NCBI RefSeq assembly: GCF_030272615.1
Contig: NC_081408.1
Span: 764,416,173-764,480,172 of the forward strand
Reading direction: 5' to 3'
Length of the DNA: 64,000 bases
Origin: Cryptomeria japonica
Taxonomy: Eukaryota; Streptophyta; Pinopsida; Cupressales; Cupressaceae
A program made the translations under genes and the position numbers. Shown here piece by piece: positions 1 to 9,204 of this stretch. Numbering within the stretch: position 1 is the first letter of the stretch; each line of letters opens with the position of its first letter. The notes under the pieces are model-generated. The model was not told where the DNA came from. It saw nothing but the letters and a program-made list of their open reading frames with translations, and searched no databases.

Positions 1-430
1 TGCACGAACCATGTGACTTACCTCATAGTCATCAAAAGTTTCCAATATGGATTTGGCAATGGTGATAAATTTATTGAGTTTCCACTCATGGATATCTCCT
101 TTATTAACGACAATAATAATTATTTGAGAATCCCTCTCAAGATGTATTATGCAACCTCACTGCTTTGGCCATTTTTTAAGCTTTGATCGCGACTTGAGCT
201 TCAACATCTTTGTTTGTTCCTTTTGCTAGCTTGGTCGCCCCAAGCATGATGATATTTCCATCCCAGCCTCGGGCGACAAACCCAACCCCCGAAGGACCCA
301 AATTACCCTTGGAAGTCCCATCAAAATTGATGTTAAACCATCTAGGCTTTGCCTTTGTCCACTCCTTCACAGGATGATTCAAAATCGAATTAACCTGATT
401 AGGCCCATTAACAGGGCAACTTCTGGTACA
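1..430 (-). pseudogene. RNase H (RVT_3-type) fragment, LINE or domesticated
   Basis: Read on the minus strand from about 382 down to 176 there is an open frame with the plant RVT_3 RNase H core: residues NFDGTSKGNLGPSGVGFVAR carry the first catalytic Asp, and VEAQVAIKA fits the E-containing helix region, with Gln where E-A-E/L-A is usual. Below 176 the similarity continues in another frame (ERDSQIIIVVV, then WKLNKFITIAKSIL), so a frameshift and stops have broken it. Domains of this type sit at the C-terminus of plant non-LTR retrotransposon polyproteins. No reverse transcriptase is visible upstream, so this is a fragment that runs off the left edge. It could instead be a decayed domesticated RNase H-like gene. 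Confidence 0.6.
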
Positions 431-569
431 TGTTAGTATAATTATTTGGATATAAGAATCTATGCATATGATGCAATATCAGATTGATGTTTTAATTAAT
501 ACAAACTATAACTTATAATAATAATAAAATAATAGATAAAATTATACAGTAGTTTTTGCATTGATTTTA

Positions 570-905
570 TATTACACACTATGATCCACCATTAAGAAGA
601 GGATAAATAGAATTAGATTGTACAAAATTGTTCTTTAAATAGAAGGGAAGGGGAGGGAGTGGTAGTGAAGAACATGGGAGCATTACCTATGAAGGTTGAA
701 CAAAAAATAAGGCAATAATAGAAGAAAAAGAACTACCTTAAATAAGGTAATAGCAAAAGAAAAATAACTTCATATAAACTATAATTGATGTTCCCCACTT
801 TGTTTATTGCCTCACCTCCCTCCCCTTCCATTTGTTTAAGGAATAATTTTTCGCAATCTAACTTTATTTCTCATCGTCTCAATGATGGAATGCAATGTCT
901 AAAGA
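570..905. repeat. Fold-back (MITE-like) element with ~80 bp inverted ends
   Basis: The stretch 578-660 pairs imperfectly with the reverse complement of about 800-893; both arms contain AGATTG and the purine run GGAAGGGGAGGGAG. The centre is AT-rich and non-coding. The size and long terminal inverted repeats fit a miniature inverted-repeat or fold-back element. Target duplications are not clear, so the exact ends are approximate. Confidence 0.5.
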
Positions 906-1487
906 GTTGATACAAAAATATTACATAGTTATCTCCAAAAGCACTCTATTACTATTATGAATTTTGGAAAGATTATGTTTATTATTTATGAGTATAGATT
1001 TAGGTTCATATGTTCGTTTAGTTCCATAGAAATGAACATCAAATTCATTAATATAGATTTAAACCAAAATAATTATTTTATATTTTCTAAAACAAATATC
1101 CAAATAAATCTTAATTTTTTTATGTTATCATAAATCAATTTCAACATCTTAAATAACACTTTTTTATTTAAAAAATCTAACTACTAATTTAATTTTCACA
1201 TTTAATATTTATTGTTTCCAAATTTCAACTCCTATATCTAATTATTTAAATATTTATTCCATTAACCTACATAATTATATGTAAGGTATGTTTTTACACT
1301 TACAAAACTCAACTTTGATACCTAAATTAAAATTATCTTGATTCTTTATTCAAATAAATGACATTAAAATACATTGACATAGATCCCACTGAAACCCCTC
1401 AGATTCTTAGGCGGTGAAAACCTTGAAACACAAATCTTAAAAGATCGTAAACACAAAACAAATCCTGTTATCAATTTCAGAAACCTT
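906..1487. other. AT-rich sequence with no gene recognised
   Basis: No coding similarity or repeat was seen. The last ~110 bases become less AT-rich and probably belong to the promoter and 5' UTR of the gene starting at 1510. Confidence 0.4.
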
Positions 1488-1496
1488 AAACCCTAG
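1488..1496 (+). promoter_or_regulatory. Telo-box AAACCCTAG in the 5' leader
   Basis: AAACCCTAG lies 13 bases before the start codon at 1510. Telo-boxes are typical of promoters and 5' leaders of plant housekeeping, translation and organelle-related genes, which supports a real gene start here. Confidence 0.45.
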
Positions 1497-1509
1497 CTGA
1501 GTGTGCTCC

Positions 1510-1768
1510 ATGGCGTCCCGTCACGGAGCATTTTCATTTTCAAGGAATGCGAGGTCTGCTTTTAACTCATTTAGAAATTCTTCTTCCACTGCACCTCGAA
1601 CCACTAGGGCTGCTCGTAGGACGAGAAATCTGTTCGAAAATGCCAGCGGAAGTACGACCAGGCGAAGATTTGCAGAAACAATGATCCCCCTGCACAATGC
1701 GGTTGCATCTGCGAAACTCGTCACCCAGCTAAGCGTCAGCTCCCGGAGTTCTCGTGCGCTCTCTCTTG
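1510..1768 (+). CDS. NUCLEAR FUSION DEFECTIVE 6-like small organellar protein, exon 1
   Basis: The ATG at 1510 (context CTCCATGGCG) opens an ~86-codon frame: an Arg/Ser/Ala-rich N-terminus with few acidic residues (MASRHGAFSFSRNARSAF), as in mitochondrial or plastid transit peptides, followed by the motif FAETMIPLHNAVASAKL. That motif matches the conserved ETM-PLH-AVASA segment of plant NFD6-type proteins, small mitochondrial/plastid proteins; Arabidopsis NFD6 is needed for polar nuclear fusion. A GT donor at 1769 follows codon phase 1. Reading through instead gives a stop at 1804-1806 after 12 further residues. A possible last exon is at 17104 but is unproven. The GTG at 1501 is in frame but unlikely to be used. 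Functional status cannot be judged because the rest of the gene is uncertain. Confidence 0.6.
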
Positions 1769-1809
1769 GTACCCTATCATGTTTGTTTTCATTGAAAATA
1801 AAATAAAAA

Positions 1810-3022
1810 TGTTAGGGTCGTTCATTGCTTTTGAAAAATAAATTGATAATATTCTTTGCGGACTAGGCTAAGAATGAGCTTGGTATAGGGGATTCATCCC
1901 CCTCTTAGCATTCTTCACCTGATATGCTGGAAATCTTAATAAAGTTTGTTTCGTTTTGACAATTCTCAGTAAATTTTGTTTTGTTTTGTAAAACTTGGCT
2001 AAGGATTATTTGCTTGATATGGTGACAAATCTTAGTAAATTTTGCATTGTAAAATTTAGATAAGCATTCTTGCTCTAATATGCTGGTCAGTCATAATAAA
2101 TAATAAATATTGTTTTGCTTTGTAAAATTTGGACAATGATTCTTTGTTTGATATTCCCAGACGTTGTAGTATATTTTGTTTTGTGCTGTAAAATATAGTT
2201 GAGGATTCGTTACGTAATATACGGGCAAGTCTTAGTATGCTTCCAACTCCTGGTAAATTTTGTTTTGCTTTATAAAATACGGGTGACGATCGGCTTTTTA
2301 GCTTGATATTTTTTGTATATTTTATTTTGTTTTTGCAAAATTCAGTTGTAGATTTTTTGCTTGATATGCTGATATATCTTAGGAAGTTTTTTATTTTTCT
2401 TTTATTTATTTATTTTTTCTCTCTATAATGTTTGGATGAGGTTTCTTTGCTTGATATTTTGCCAAATCTAATTAAATCTCTCTCTCTCTGAAATTTGGGC
2501 AAGTTTTTTTTGTCTGATATGTTGGCAAATCTTATAAAAAATTGTTTTTCTTGGTAATCTTAAGGCAACAATTCTTTGCTTGGTATGATGACAAAACCTA
2601 GTAATATTTGGGCAAAGATTATTCACTTGATATGCTAGCTGATTTTAGTATAATTTGTTTTACTTTGTGAAAAATTGACGAGTATTTTTAGCTTGAGATG
2701 CTGGCAAATTCTATTAAATCATGCGTTGCTTTGTAAAAATTTGGGGAGGATTCTTTTCTTGACATGTTGGCAAATCTTAGTAAGTTATATTTTTTTTTTT
2801 GTAAAGTTTTGGTGTTAATTCTTCACTTAATATGCTGGCAAATATTGGTAAAGTCTGTGCGAGGATGGTGAGTATTTTTTAGCTTAAGATGTTGGCAAAT
2901 TTTAGTAAATCATGTTTTGCTTTTTAAAACTTTGGGGAGGATTCTTTGCTTGACATGTTGGCAAATCTTAGCAAGATATATTTTTTTGGTTTAAGTTTTG
3001 GTGAGGATTCTTCACTTAATAT
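1810..3022. repeat. Degenerate ~66 bp tandem array, first part
   Basis: About 17 diverged copies of a ~60-70 bp unit run head to tail. The recurring core is TTGCTTGATATGCTGGCAAA, then TCTTAGTAAATTTTG, TTTTGCTTTGTAAAA and TTTGGGCAAGGATTC. It begins right after the putative splice donor and so probably lies in the first intron. Copies differ by many substitutions and indels, indicating an old array. It stops at about 3022 in mid-unit and resumes at 6718. Confidence 0.75.
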
Positions 3023-3226
3023 CATAGTTCCATGGAGTTTCCTAATGGGGAGATGAGGGGACAAGTTTTGGGGACCGGAGGACCAAGGGCCTAAAATTTG
3101 GGGATGGCGGAGGGATGGTGCTAGAGTAGGGATGGGGGGGGGTGGTGCTGATATAAAAATAGAGGCGAATTGAAATATTCAAGACAAAAACTGCAATATA
3201 ACATCTCTGTGAGTGCCTCATGAAAG
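3023..3226. mobile_element. GC-rich insertion flank, left part
   Basis: This non-array sequence, rich in GGGGA and GGAGG runs, separates the broken 66 bp array from family A. Together with 6510-6717 it looks like an older insertion into the array that was then hit by the family A retrotransposon. No coding capacity or terminal repeats could be assigned. Confidence 0.35.
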
Positions 3227-4043
3227 TGTTGTTGTAAGTAGCTAGGTCGGAGCCCTTTCTAGGACCGACCTAGCACACTTGGCGTGTGTATGGCCCTGCC
3301 GGCCTTTAGAAGGCTTAAACATCTTGTGTTTGCCATGCCCTAAGTGGGGCGGTATATGTAACTTGTGGGTTAACCCTGCCCTATCTTGCTTAACGTGTGG
3401 GGTTATTTGATTTTGGCGCCACTTTATGTTTTGCATTGTAATTAGACTCCTAGCCGACCTAAGGCAAATTGATGGCTAGAGTCTCATATATATGTAATGC
3501 TAATGTCATTGTTAAGACACACATTCAGAAAATACATTCTTATCTGCTATAAGCGAATTTCTTCAGAAGCAGCGAATTATCTCTAGATGACAGCAATCAT
3601 CATTGAGTGCACAATAAACACCAATTGGAAGACAGCGAACCTTAACTAGCAGTCAGCGAACATCACTGTGTGACAGCGAACTGGTTTCAGGTGGCAGCAG
3701 TCATCATTTGAAGATCAGCGAACTGTTCTTGAAGGCTGTAATCACCATCCTAGGACCAGCATACCTCATCCTTGTGATAGCAACATTGTATTGCAGATAA
3801 GTTCATCATTTTTGTGTGCCCTAGGTTGTAGATGTTACTGTGCATAGTTTGCTGATAGCTTCAAGTGTTGAAGCTCATTGTAAAGATTCAATTGGTTATT
3901 GCCTAATCAAGATTTGAGAATTGTTGCTGGGTTTTTTATCTCCAAGAGGGAGGTTTTCCAAGGGTATATTGGTGTTATTGTGCACATTGTCTTGTTTTTT
4001 GTTATTGCTATCTAATTGCTACAGTCTGATCCTAAAATTAACA
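3227..4043 (+). repeat. 5' LTR of family A
   Basis: The 817 bp LTR begins TGTTGTTGTAAG and ends AAATTAACA, directly followed by the primer site. Near its start GCTAGGTCGG (3241-3250) pairs with CCGACCTAGC (3265-3274). A run of CAGCGAAC-type motifs spaced about 30 bp apart occupies about 3560-3730. Confidence 0.88.
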
Positions 4044-4055
4044 TGGTATCAGAGC
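4044..4055 (+). promoter_or_regulatory. Primer binding site, initiator-Met tRNA
   Basis: TGGTATCAGAGC directly after the LTR is complementary to the 3' end of plant initiator methionine tRNA, the primer used for minus-strand synthesis by most plant Copia elements. Confidence 0.9.
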
Positions 4056-4124
4056 TAAGGTTGATTCAGTTGTGATCAAACTTTGTGATAGCAGTGCTCC
4101 TACTGCTGCACGCCATTTCCAACA

Positions 4125-5117
4125 TTGAAGATGGTGACCGGTTTAAAGGTTGAAGAGAGACTTGATAGAGCTTTGAACTTCACCTCGTGGAAGGTTAGAG
4201 TCCTTATTGCACTTGAAGAGAATGATCTACTTCAGTTTGTAGAAGGAAAAGATCAGCTTGAGCCTGAAGATCAAGAGGAGAAACTCCAATTCAAGAAGAA
4301 TGCAGTCAAAGCCAAGAAGATCGTCATTGACTCCGTGAAAGATCATCTTGTTCCCATCATCTCCAAGATACCTTTAGCCAGAGATATGTTCAAGACATTG
4401 GAGGGGATGTATGAGATCAACAACACAAGTAGAGCACTTACATTGTGTCAGGAGCTTCATCAAGTCAAGATGGTGAAGGGAGATTCAGTCATCACATACT
4501 TCATGAAGATTTCAGAATTGAGAGATCAACTCAGCGCCATTGGAGATGAAGTTGTGGATAAGGATCTTGTCATGCTAGCATTGAATGGCCTTCCTCACTC
4601 TTGGGAGCCATTTATCCAATGCATAAGTGGGAGATCCAAATTTCCCAAATTTGATTGCCTTCGTGCTGATTGTATTAAAGAAGAGTCAAGGTTGATATCA
4701 AGAGGGATTGAGCGTAATCATTATGTTGTGGAAAATCAAGTCCTTGCTACACACACTTCTATGGAAAGAGGCAAACGAAGAAAGAGGGATAGTGACAGAG
4801 GTCCAGATCCTGTTCCGAAAAAGGACTTATTTCACATTCAATATTTTAGGTGTGACAAGTGTGGTCACATTGCTCGAGAGTGCAAATCTAGGTCTACTCC
4901 TCGTGCTTCTTTTGCGGAAGTTGACATAGGGACACCTCAAGAGGAGCCAAGGTCAAATGTCAACTCAGAAGGGTTCTTGTTCTTAAAGGAGGAAATGTCA
5001 ATATTTCAGCTTCAGAGGGAGCCTGACATTTTCAGCTTTAGAGGGAGCTTGACATTTCAGCTTCAGAGGGAGCCTGACTTTCTAGCTTTAGAGGGAGCCA
5101 CGTTATCATTTGGTTAA
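4125..5117 (+). CDS. Copia gag (UBN2 family) of family A
   Basis: An intact 330-residue frame. Residues ~10-200 match the UBN2/Copia gag fold: NFTSWKVRVLIALEENDL, then ALTLCQELHQVKMVKGDSV, then LNGLPHSWEPFIQCISGR. A zinc knuckle lies near residues 240-253 (FRCDKCGHIAREC), but the first Cys of C-X2-C-X4-H-X4-C is Tyr (TAT, 4839-4841 region), so zinc binding is probably impaired. The last ~70 residues come from short repeats with the motif FQLQREPD and read into the non-coding 3' segment. Gag would form the cytoplasmic virus-like particle that packages RNA. No pol follows. The start is the first ATG pair after the primer site. Confidence 0.85.
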   Translation: MKMVTGLKVEERLDRALNFTSWKVRVLIALEENDLLQFVEGKDQLEPEDQEEKLQFKKNAVKAKKIVIDSVKDHLVPIISKIPLARDMFKTLEGMYEINNTSRALTLCQELHQVKMVKGDSVITYFMKISELRDQLSAIGDEVVDKDLVMLALNGLPHSWEPFIQCISGRSKFPKFDCLRADCIKEESRLISRGIERNHYVVENQVLATHTSMERGKRRKRDSDRGPDPVPKKDLFHIQYFRCDKCGHIARECKSRSTPRASFAEVDIGTPQEEPRSNVNSEGFLFLKEEMSIFQLQREPDIFSFRGSLTFQLQREPDFLALEGATLSFG

Positions 5118-5636
5118 TGAGCTCTTCCCTGTGAGGGAGAAGTTCAAGGTGCAATCCCTTGTTAATGAGTTCTTCTCTGTGAGGGAGAAGTTTGAGGTGC
5201 AATCCCTTGTTAGTGAGTTCTCTGTGAGGGAGAAGTTCGAGGTGCAATTGCTTGTTAATGCATTCTTCTCTGTGAGAGAAGTTTGAGGTGAAAGCCCTTG
5301 TTCTGCCCTCTGCAAGTAGGCATGGTGGTAATGCACTCTTCTCTGGGAGAAGTTTGAGGTGAAAGCCCTCCTCCACCCTTTGCGAGTAGGCATGGTGGAT
5401 CCATCCTCTGCGAGTAGGCATGATGGATGTCATGGAAGAAATTCCACGATGTACTTGTGTTTTTCCACCCTCTGCGAGTAGGTATGGTGGACCCACCCTC
5501 TACGAGTAGGCATGGTGGATATGATTCAGCACTTGTGCTTGTTCACCCTTTGGGAGTAGCTATGGTGAACGTCATCCATGGGAGTAGCCATGGTGGTTGT
5601 ATTCATTTGCATTGTTCATGGGAGAAGCCATGAATC
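5118..5636 (+). repeat. Array of constant-loop hairpins, family A 3' segment
   Basis: Two kinds of unit are seen. From 5123 to 5352 a ~50 bp unit repeats about five times around the hairpin CTTCTC-TGTGAGG-GAGAAG (best copy 5172-5190). From 5372 to 5634 at least six hairpins share the loop core GAGTAG (GAGAAG in one) but have different, still complementary stems: TCCACC/GGTGGA (5372-5399), ATCCATC/GATGGAT (5399-5428), TCCACC/GGTGGA (5464-5491), GTTCACC/GGTGAAC (5541-5570), CCATGG/CCATGG (5576-5593) and TTCATGG/CCATGAA (5615-5634). Compensating changes suggest selection on the folded RNA or DNA. Confidence 0.75.
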
Positions 5637-5656
5637 TCAGATCTTGTGAAGGTCTC

Positions 5657-5675
5657 CTCCCTAGCTAAGAGGGAG
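5657..5675 (+). promoter_or_regulatory. Polypurine tract with stem-loop before the 3' LTR
   Basis: AAGAGGGAG abuts the 3' LTR and is the likely plus-strand primer. It forms the right arm of CTCCCT-AGCTAAG-AGGGAG. The same sequence precedes the 3' LTR of family B, and a close version precedes that of family D. Confidence 0.75.
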
Positions 5676-6509
5676 TGTTGTTGTAAGTAGCTAGGTCGGA
5701 GTCCGTTCTAGGGCCGACCTAGCACACTTGGCGTGTGTATGGCCCTACCGACCTTTAGAAGGCTTAAACATCTTGTGTTTGCCGTGCCCTAAGTGGGGAG
5801 GTATATGTTACTTGTGGATTAACCCTGCTCTATCTTGTTTAATTTGTGGGGTTATTTGGTTTTGGCGCCACTTTATGTTTTGCATTGTAATTAGACTCCT
5901 AGCCGACCTAAGGCAAATTAATGGCTAGAGTCTCATATATATGTAATGCTAATGTCATTGTTAAGACACATTCAAAAAATACATTCTTATCTGCTATAAG
6001 CGAATTACTTCAGAAGCAGCAAATTATCTCCTAAGTCAGCAATCATCATTGAGTGCACATCAAACACCAATTGGAAGACAACGAACATTATTAGAAGACA
6101 ACGAACCTTATCCAGCAGTCAGCGAACATCACTGTGTGACAGCGAACTGGTTTCAGGTGGCAGCAGTCATCATTTGAAGATCAGCGAACTGTTCTTGAAG
6201 GCTGTAATCACCATCCTAGAACCAGCATACCTCATCCTTGTGACAACAACATTGTATTGCAGATAAGTTCATCATCTCTCTGTGCCCTAGGTTGAAGATG
6301 TTACTGTGCATAGTTTGCTGATAGCTTCAAGTGTTGAAGCTCATTGTAAAGATTCAATTGGTTATTGCCTAATCAAGATCTGAGAATTGTTGCTGGGTTT
6401 TTTACCTCCAAGAGGGAGGTTTTCCCAGGGTATATTGGTGTTATTGTGCACATTGTCTTGTTTTCTGTTATTGCTATCTAATTGCTACAGTCTGATCCTA
6501 AAATTAACA
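5676..6509 (+). repeat. 3' LTR of family A
   Basis: This 834 bp copy is colinear with the 5' LTR; it carries a small extra CAGCGAAC-like segment and scattered substitutions. The 10-bp inverted arms are at 5690-5699 and 5714-5723. Confidence 0.88.
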
Positions 6510-6717
6510 TAAAGGCCAACTAGTTTTCACGAAGTCTAAGGTTGCAACTAGTTTGTAATGGCATGTGCCATATAGCAAGCGACCCGGTGGCATTCGTGAT
6601 AGAGATGGCGGAAGTAGTGGTGCTATGGGGGGATGTATCCCCCAAGTCCCCAAGTCTCGGAAACATCCCCCTACAGGAGATGCGGGTTTTTTTGTGGGGG
6701 ACGCGTCCCCACAGAAC
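6510..6717. mobile_element. GC-rich insertion flank, right part
   Basis: This sequence has palindromic GC-rich runs such as GGGGGATGTATCCCCC and GGGGACGCGTCCCC. It is the likely right half of the insertion whose left half is 3023-3226, because the 66 bp array resumes immediately after it. Confidence 0.35.
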
Positions 6718-7010
6718 AGCTGTCAAATATTGGTAAAATTTGCGTGAGGATGCTTTGTATGATATGCTGATAGAATTTGGGAAATTTTATTATGCTTTTT
6801 AAAATTTGGATGAGGATTTTACTCTATATATTTGCAAATCGTAGTCTTTGTAAATTGAGGCAATGATTCTTTGCTTGATATGTTAGCAAGTTGTAGATTT
6901 TTTTCGTTTTGGAAGAATATGGTAAAGAGTTTTAGCTTGATATATTGCCAAATTTTAGTAATGCCATCTTGCTTTGTAAGATTTGGGTTATTGATTCTTT
7001 GCTCCAATCT
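6718..7010. repeat. Degenerate ~66 bp tandem array, second part
   Basis: About four more copies of the unit at 1810-3022, with motifs such as TTTGCTTGATATGTTAGCAA. The reading GCTGTCAAATATTGGTAAA at the junction continues the unit interrupted at 3022. Confidence 0.7.
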
Positions 7011-7062
7011 CCTGAATTTGCAAATTAGAAGGCACCAACTTTTGAAAGCAAAGCGATTATAA

Positions 7063-7825
7063 TGTCGTTGGATCTGCCCTAGATCCCTTGAAGGACTTCA
7101 ACAATAATCTGCCCTCTCCTCCACATAAATATGCCTTGAGATTCTGCTTTAAAACCCTCACTCAGATCTGCAATATAATCTTCACACAATTTGCATGGTA
7201 TTGCCTTGAATACCTTTATTAATATGTGTTCATAAACCTGCTCAAGTATATGATGAATAATTGCTGCAAGAAACCTTTCTTTCTGTCTTTCATGCACAAG
7301 CAGGTCTGCTCTAAAAATCAGAATTATATTTCAATGAATTGTTTTTCAATGGAGTGTCAAAAGGCTCCTTTAAATACCTTACATACACCTTTTTCCGACG
7401 GACATATCTCTTCCAAAACACCTCTTTAACAAGTCTTTAACAAGAGGCATATCTTCATAATTCAGGGTGGCCAGTATAAATAAATATATTTTTATTTTAT
7501 TTCCTCAACAAGGCTGGCCAACAACATGAACAAATGTTTATTATAATTTTTAATACTTCCTCAAGAAGGGGCGCCCATCCCTAAGGGGTTCTCCCATCTC
7601 TAAGTGGTTGGCCCTCTTGCAAACATTATATTTTAAATTTAAAAATGCCACAAAAGAGAGGGTTGGCTACTAATTGGCTTTGCACTATATTTAATATTTT
7701 CTCCTATTTATTTAAATCTGCTCCTTATATATATAACTTCTTTGCTCCTAAAATAATATGTTCCTTTTGAATTTTCTGCTTTTAATAAACATCTGTTCTT
7801 TGACATCAGTGACAATATTCCAACA
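7063..7825 (-). repeat. Inverted LTR of the 7-16 kb Copia family
   Basis: On the minus strand this reads TGTTGGAATATTGTCA at its start (7825 downward) and ends GGATCCAACGACA-like at 7063. Its start matches the plus-strand LTR at 16383, and the two share an ordered, diverged body. It therefore points the wrong way to serve as 5' LTR of the plus-strand gag-pol that follows. No primer site is present at 7826, and the flanking pentamers (TATAA, TCAAG) do not match. Confidence 0.6.
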
Positions 7826-7827
7826 TC

Positions 7828-9204
7828 AAGAGGGATGAAGAAAAGGGACCAATGTCAAGCAAAAGTTCAAGCGATGAGGAAGAAGCTAACTTTGTAAAGA
7901 AATCCAATAAAGGATCCACCAAACGCAAAGGTAAGTATACTCTTAAATGCTTTAATTGTGGTAACATAGATCATTTTGCTGCCAAATGCCCATAGATTGG
8001 AAGTGAAAGCAGTGAAGAAGTATATTACAAGGGAAAAGACAAGAAAAATCATTATAGCAAGAAGAAATACACTCAAGGGATCCAAGAAGAATAAGAATTT
8101 CTGAAGACACAAGAAGAGCCTACATGCACGAGGAGGTGATAGCTTGTCTAAGGAAAGTGATGAAAGCTTTTTTGAAGGTGATAGAAAAGAAATTCTCTCC
8201 ATCACCATGAAAATGAAAGAGGAAGCTCCAAAGTGCGAAGATAAAGGAAGTGAAAAGATTGAGAGCGAGGAGGATGCTATAGAAGATCTTGAGAAAGAAC
8301 TTACTGTTGCCATAGATGAAATCAAAAGACTCAAGAAGAGGACTTCAAAGTTGAAAGACCAAATTTTCGAGAGGACTGTGAAAAGTCCAAGAAGATAATT
8401 ATGGATTTGAATACTCAAGCTGAAGAAGCCAACTGCATTAAAGATGTTTTAAAAGACCGGCTAAAGGCAAAAGAATTAGAGTGTGAGAAGCTTGATCTGA
8501 AATCGTTTCCTTGAGAAAGGAGCTATAAAAGACCAAACATTAGTTCAACAAAAACACGTTTGATAAAAGTTCTGAGATGTCAGAAGGCCTTATCAACTTA
8601 CAAAGATCACCATTCATCAAAAGTGGTTTTGGTTTTGGTGGCAAAAGTTTACAAACCACAAAGAAGTTGGAAAGTAAGAATTCTGCTGTGGCCCTCAAAA
8701 GTTCCAACAAAAGGGGCAAACAAGGAGGTGAACAAAGAAGAGAATAAAAGGGAAGAAAGCACAAAGGAGGTGAACAAAGAGGAAAGCAAGGAGGATAAAG
8801 CCTCACAGTTTCAAAGAACTAACAAGGACAACCTTAAATGGTTCTTCCCTAAAAGAAAGCCACACACAACCAGGTTCAACTATTCCTTTCATGGCTATTG
8901 TTTATCATGCAATCAATATGGTCGTAGAGCAATAGACTGTAGAATGCATACAAGAAATGATTTCAGATTTAAAAAAAGGAACTACAATTCATTCGCTTTT
9001 CTAATGGATTACAATGTCATATGCTATAAGTGGAACAATTTTGGGCACATAGCAAAGTTTTGTAGAAGTACTTTTGTTGGGCTTCCAAGACAAAATAAGG
9101 AGGATGTTTTTGACAAGAAAAAGGATGAATCAAATAGTGTTTGGAAAAAGGAGCAAAAAATGAAGGAAAGATCCGTGCTTGTACAAGTTGCACTACATGC
9201 TTGA
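7828..9204 (+). pseudogene. Copia gag, 5'-truncated and broken
   Basis: The frame opens in mid-gag directly after the inverted LTR, with a zinc knuckle CFNCGNIDHFAAKC at 7948-7989, then a stop and a frameshift. A Glu/Lys-rich coiled-coil segment follows (8144-8398: KEIL...EDLEKELTVAIDEIKRLKK). The 8560-9204 frame holds two damaged knuckles: CLSCNQYGRRAIDC has Arg for His, and CYKWNNFGHIAKFC has Trp for the second Cys. The coiled coil plus several knuckles resembles Sirevirus-type gag; that assignment is an inference. The N-terminal UBN2 part and the primer site are missing. Confidence 0.7.

Larger units (their letters stand above)
3227..6509 (+). mobile_element. Gag-only Copia retrotransposon, family A (TR-GAG type)
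   Basis: Two direct LTRs (TGTTGTTGTAAG...AAATTAACA) enclose a primer site, one gag frame, a hairpin-rich 3' segment and a polypurine tract. The flanks GAAAG (3222-3226) and TAAAG (6510-6514) match 4 of 5 and are probably the target duplication. There is no protease, integrase or reverse transcriptase, so the element must have depended on enzymes from another Copia. Non-autonomous LTR elements that keep only gag are known in plants as TR-GAG. A solo LTR of the same family lies at 45379-46239. Confidence 0.85.

Noticed and set aside
4044-4055. tRNA-like match at LTR boundaries (also at 21840, 46938, 52547, 60191)
   Set aside because: Only 12 or so bases of tRNA complement; these are primer binding sites, not tRNA genes.
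5038-5496. Minus-strand 152-residue frame
   Set aside because: Shadow of the hairpin repeats in the family A 3' segment; repeating peptides follow the DNA repeat period.
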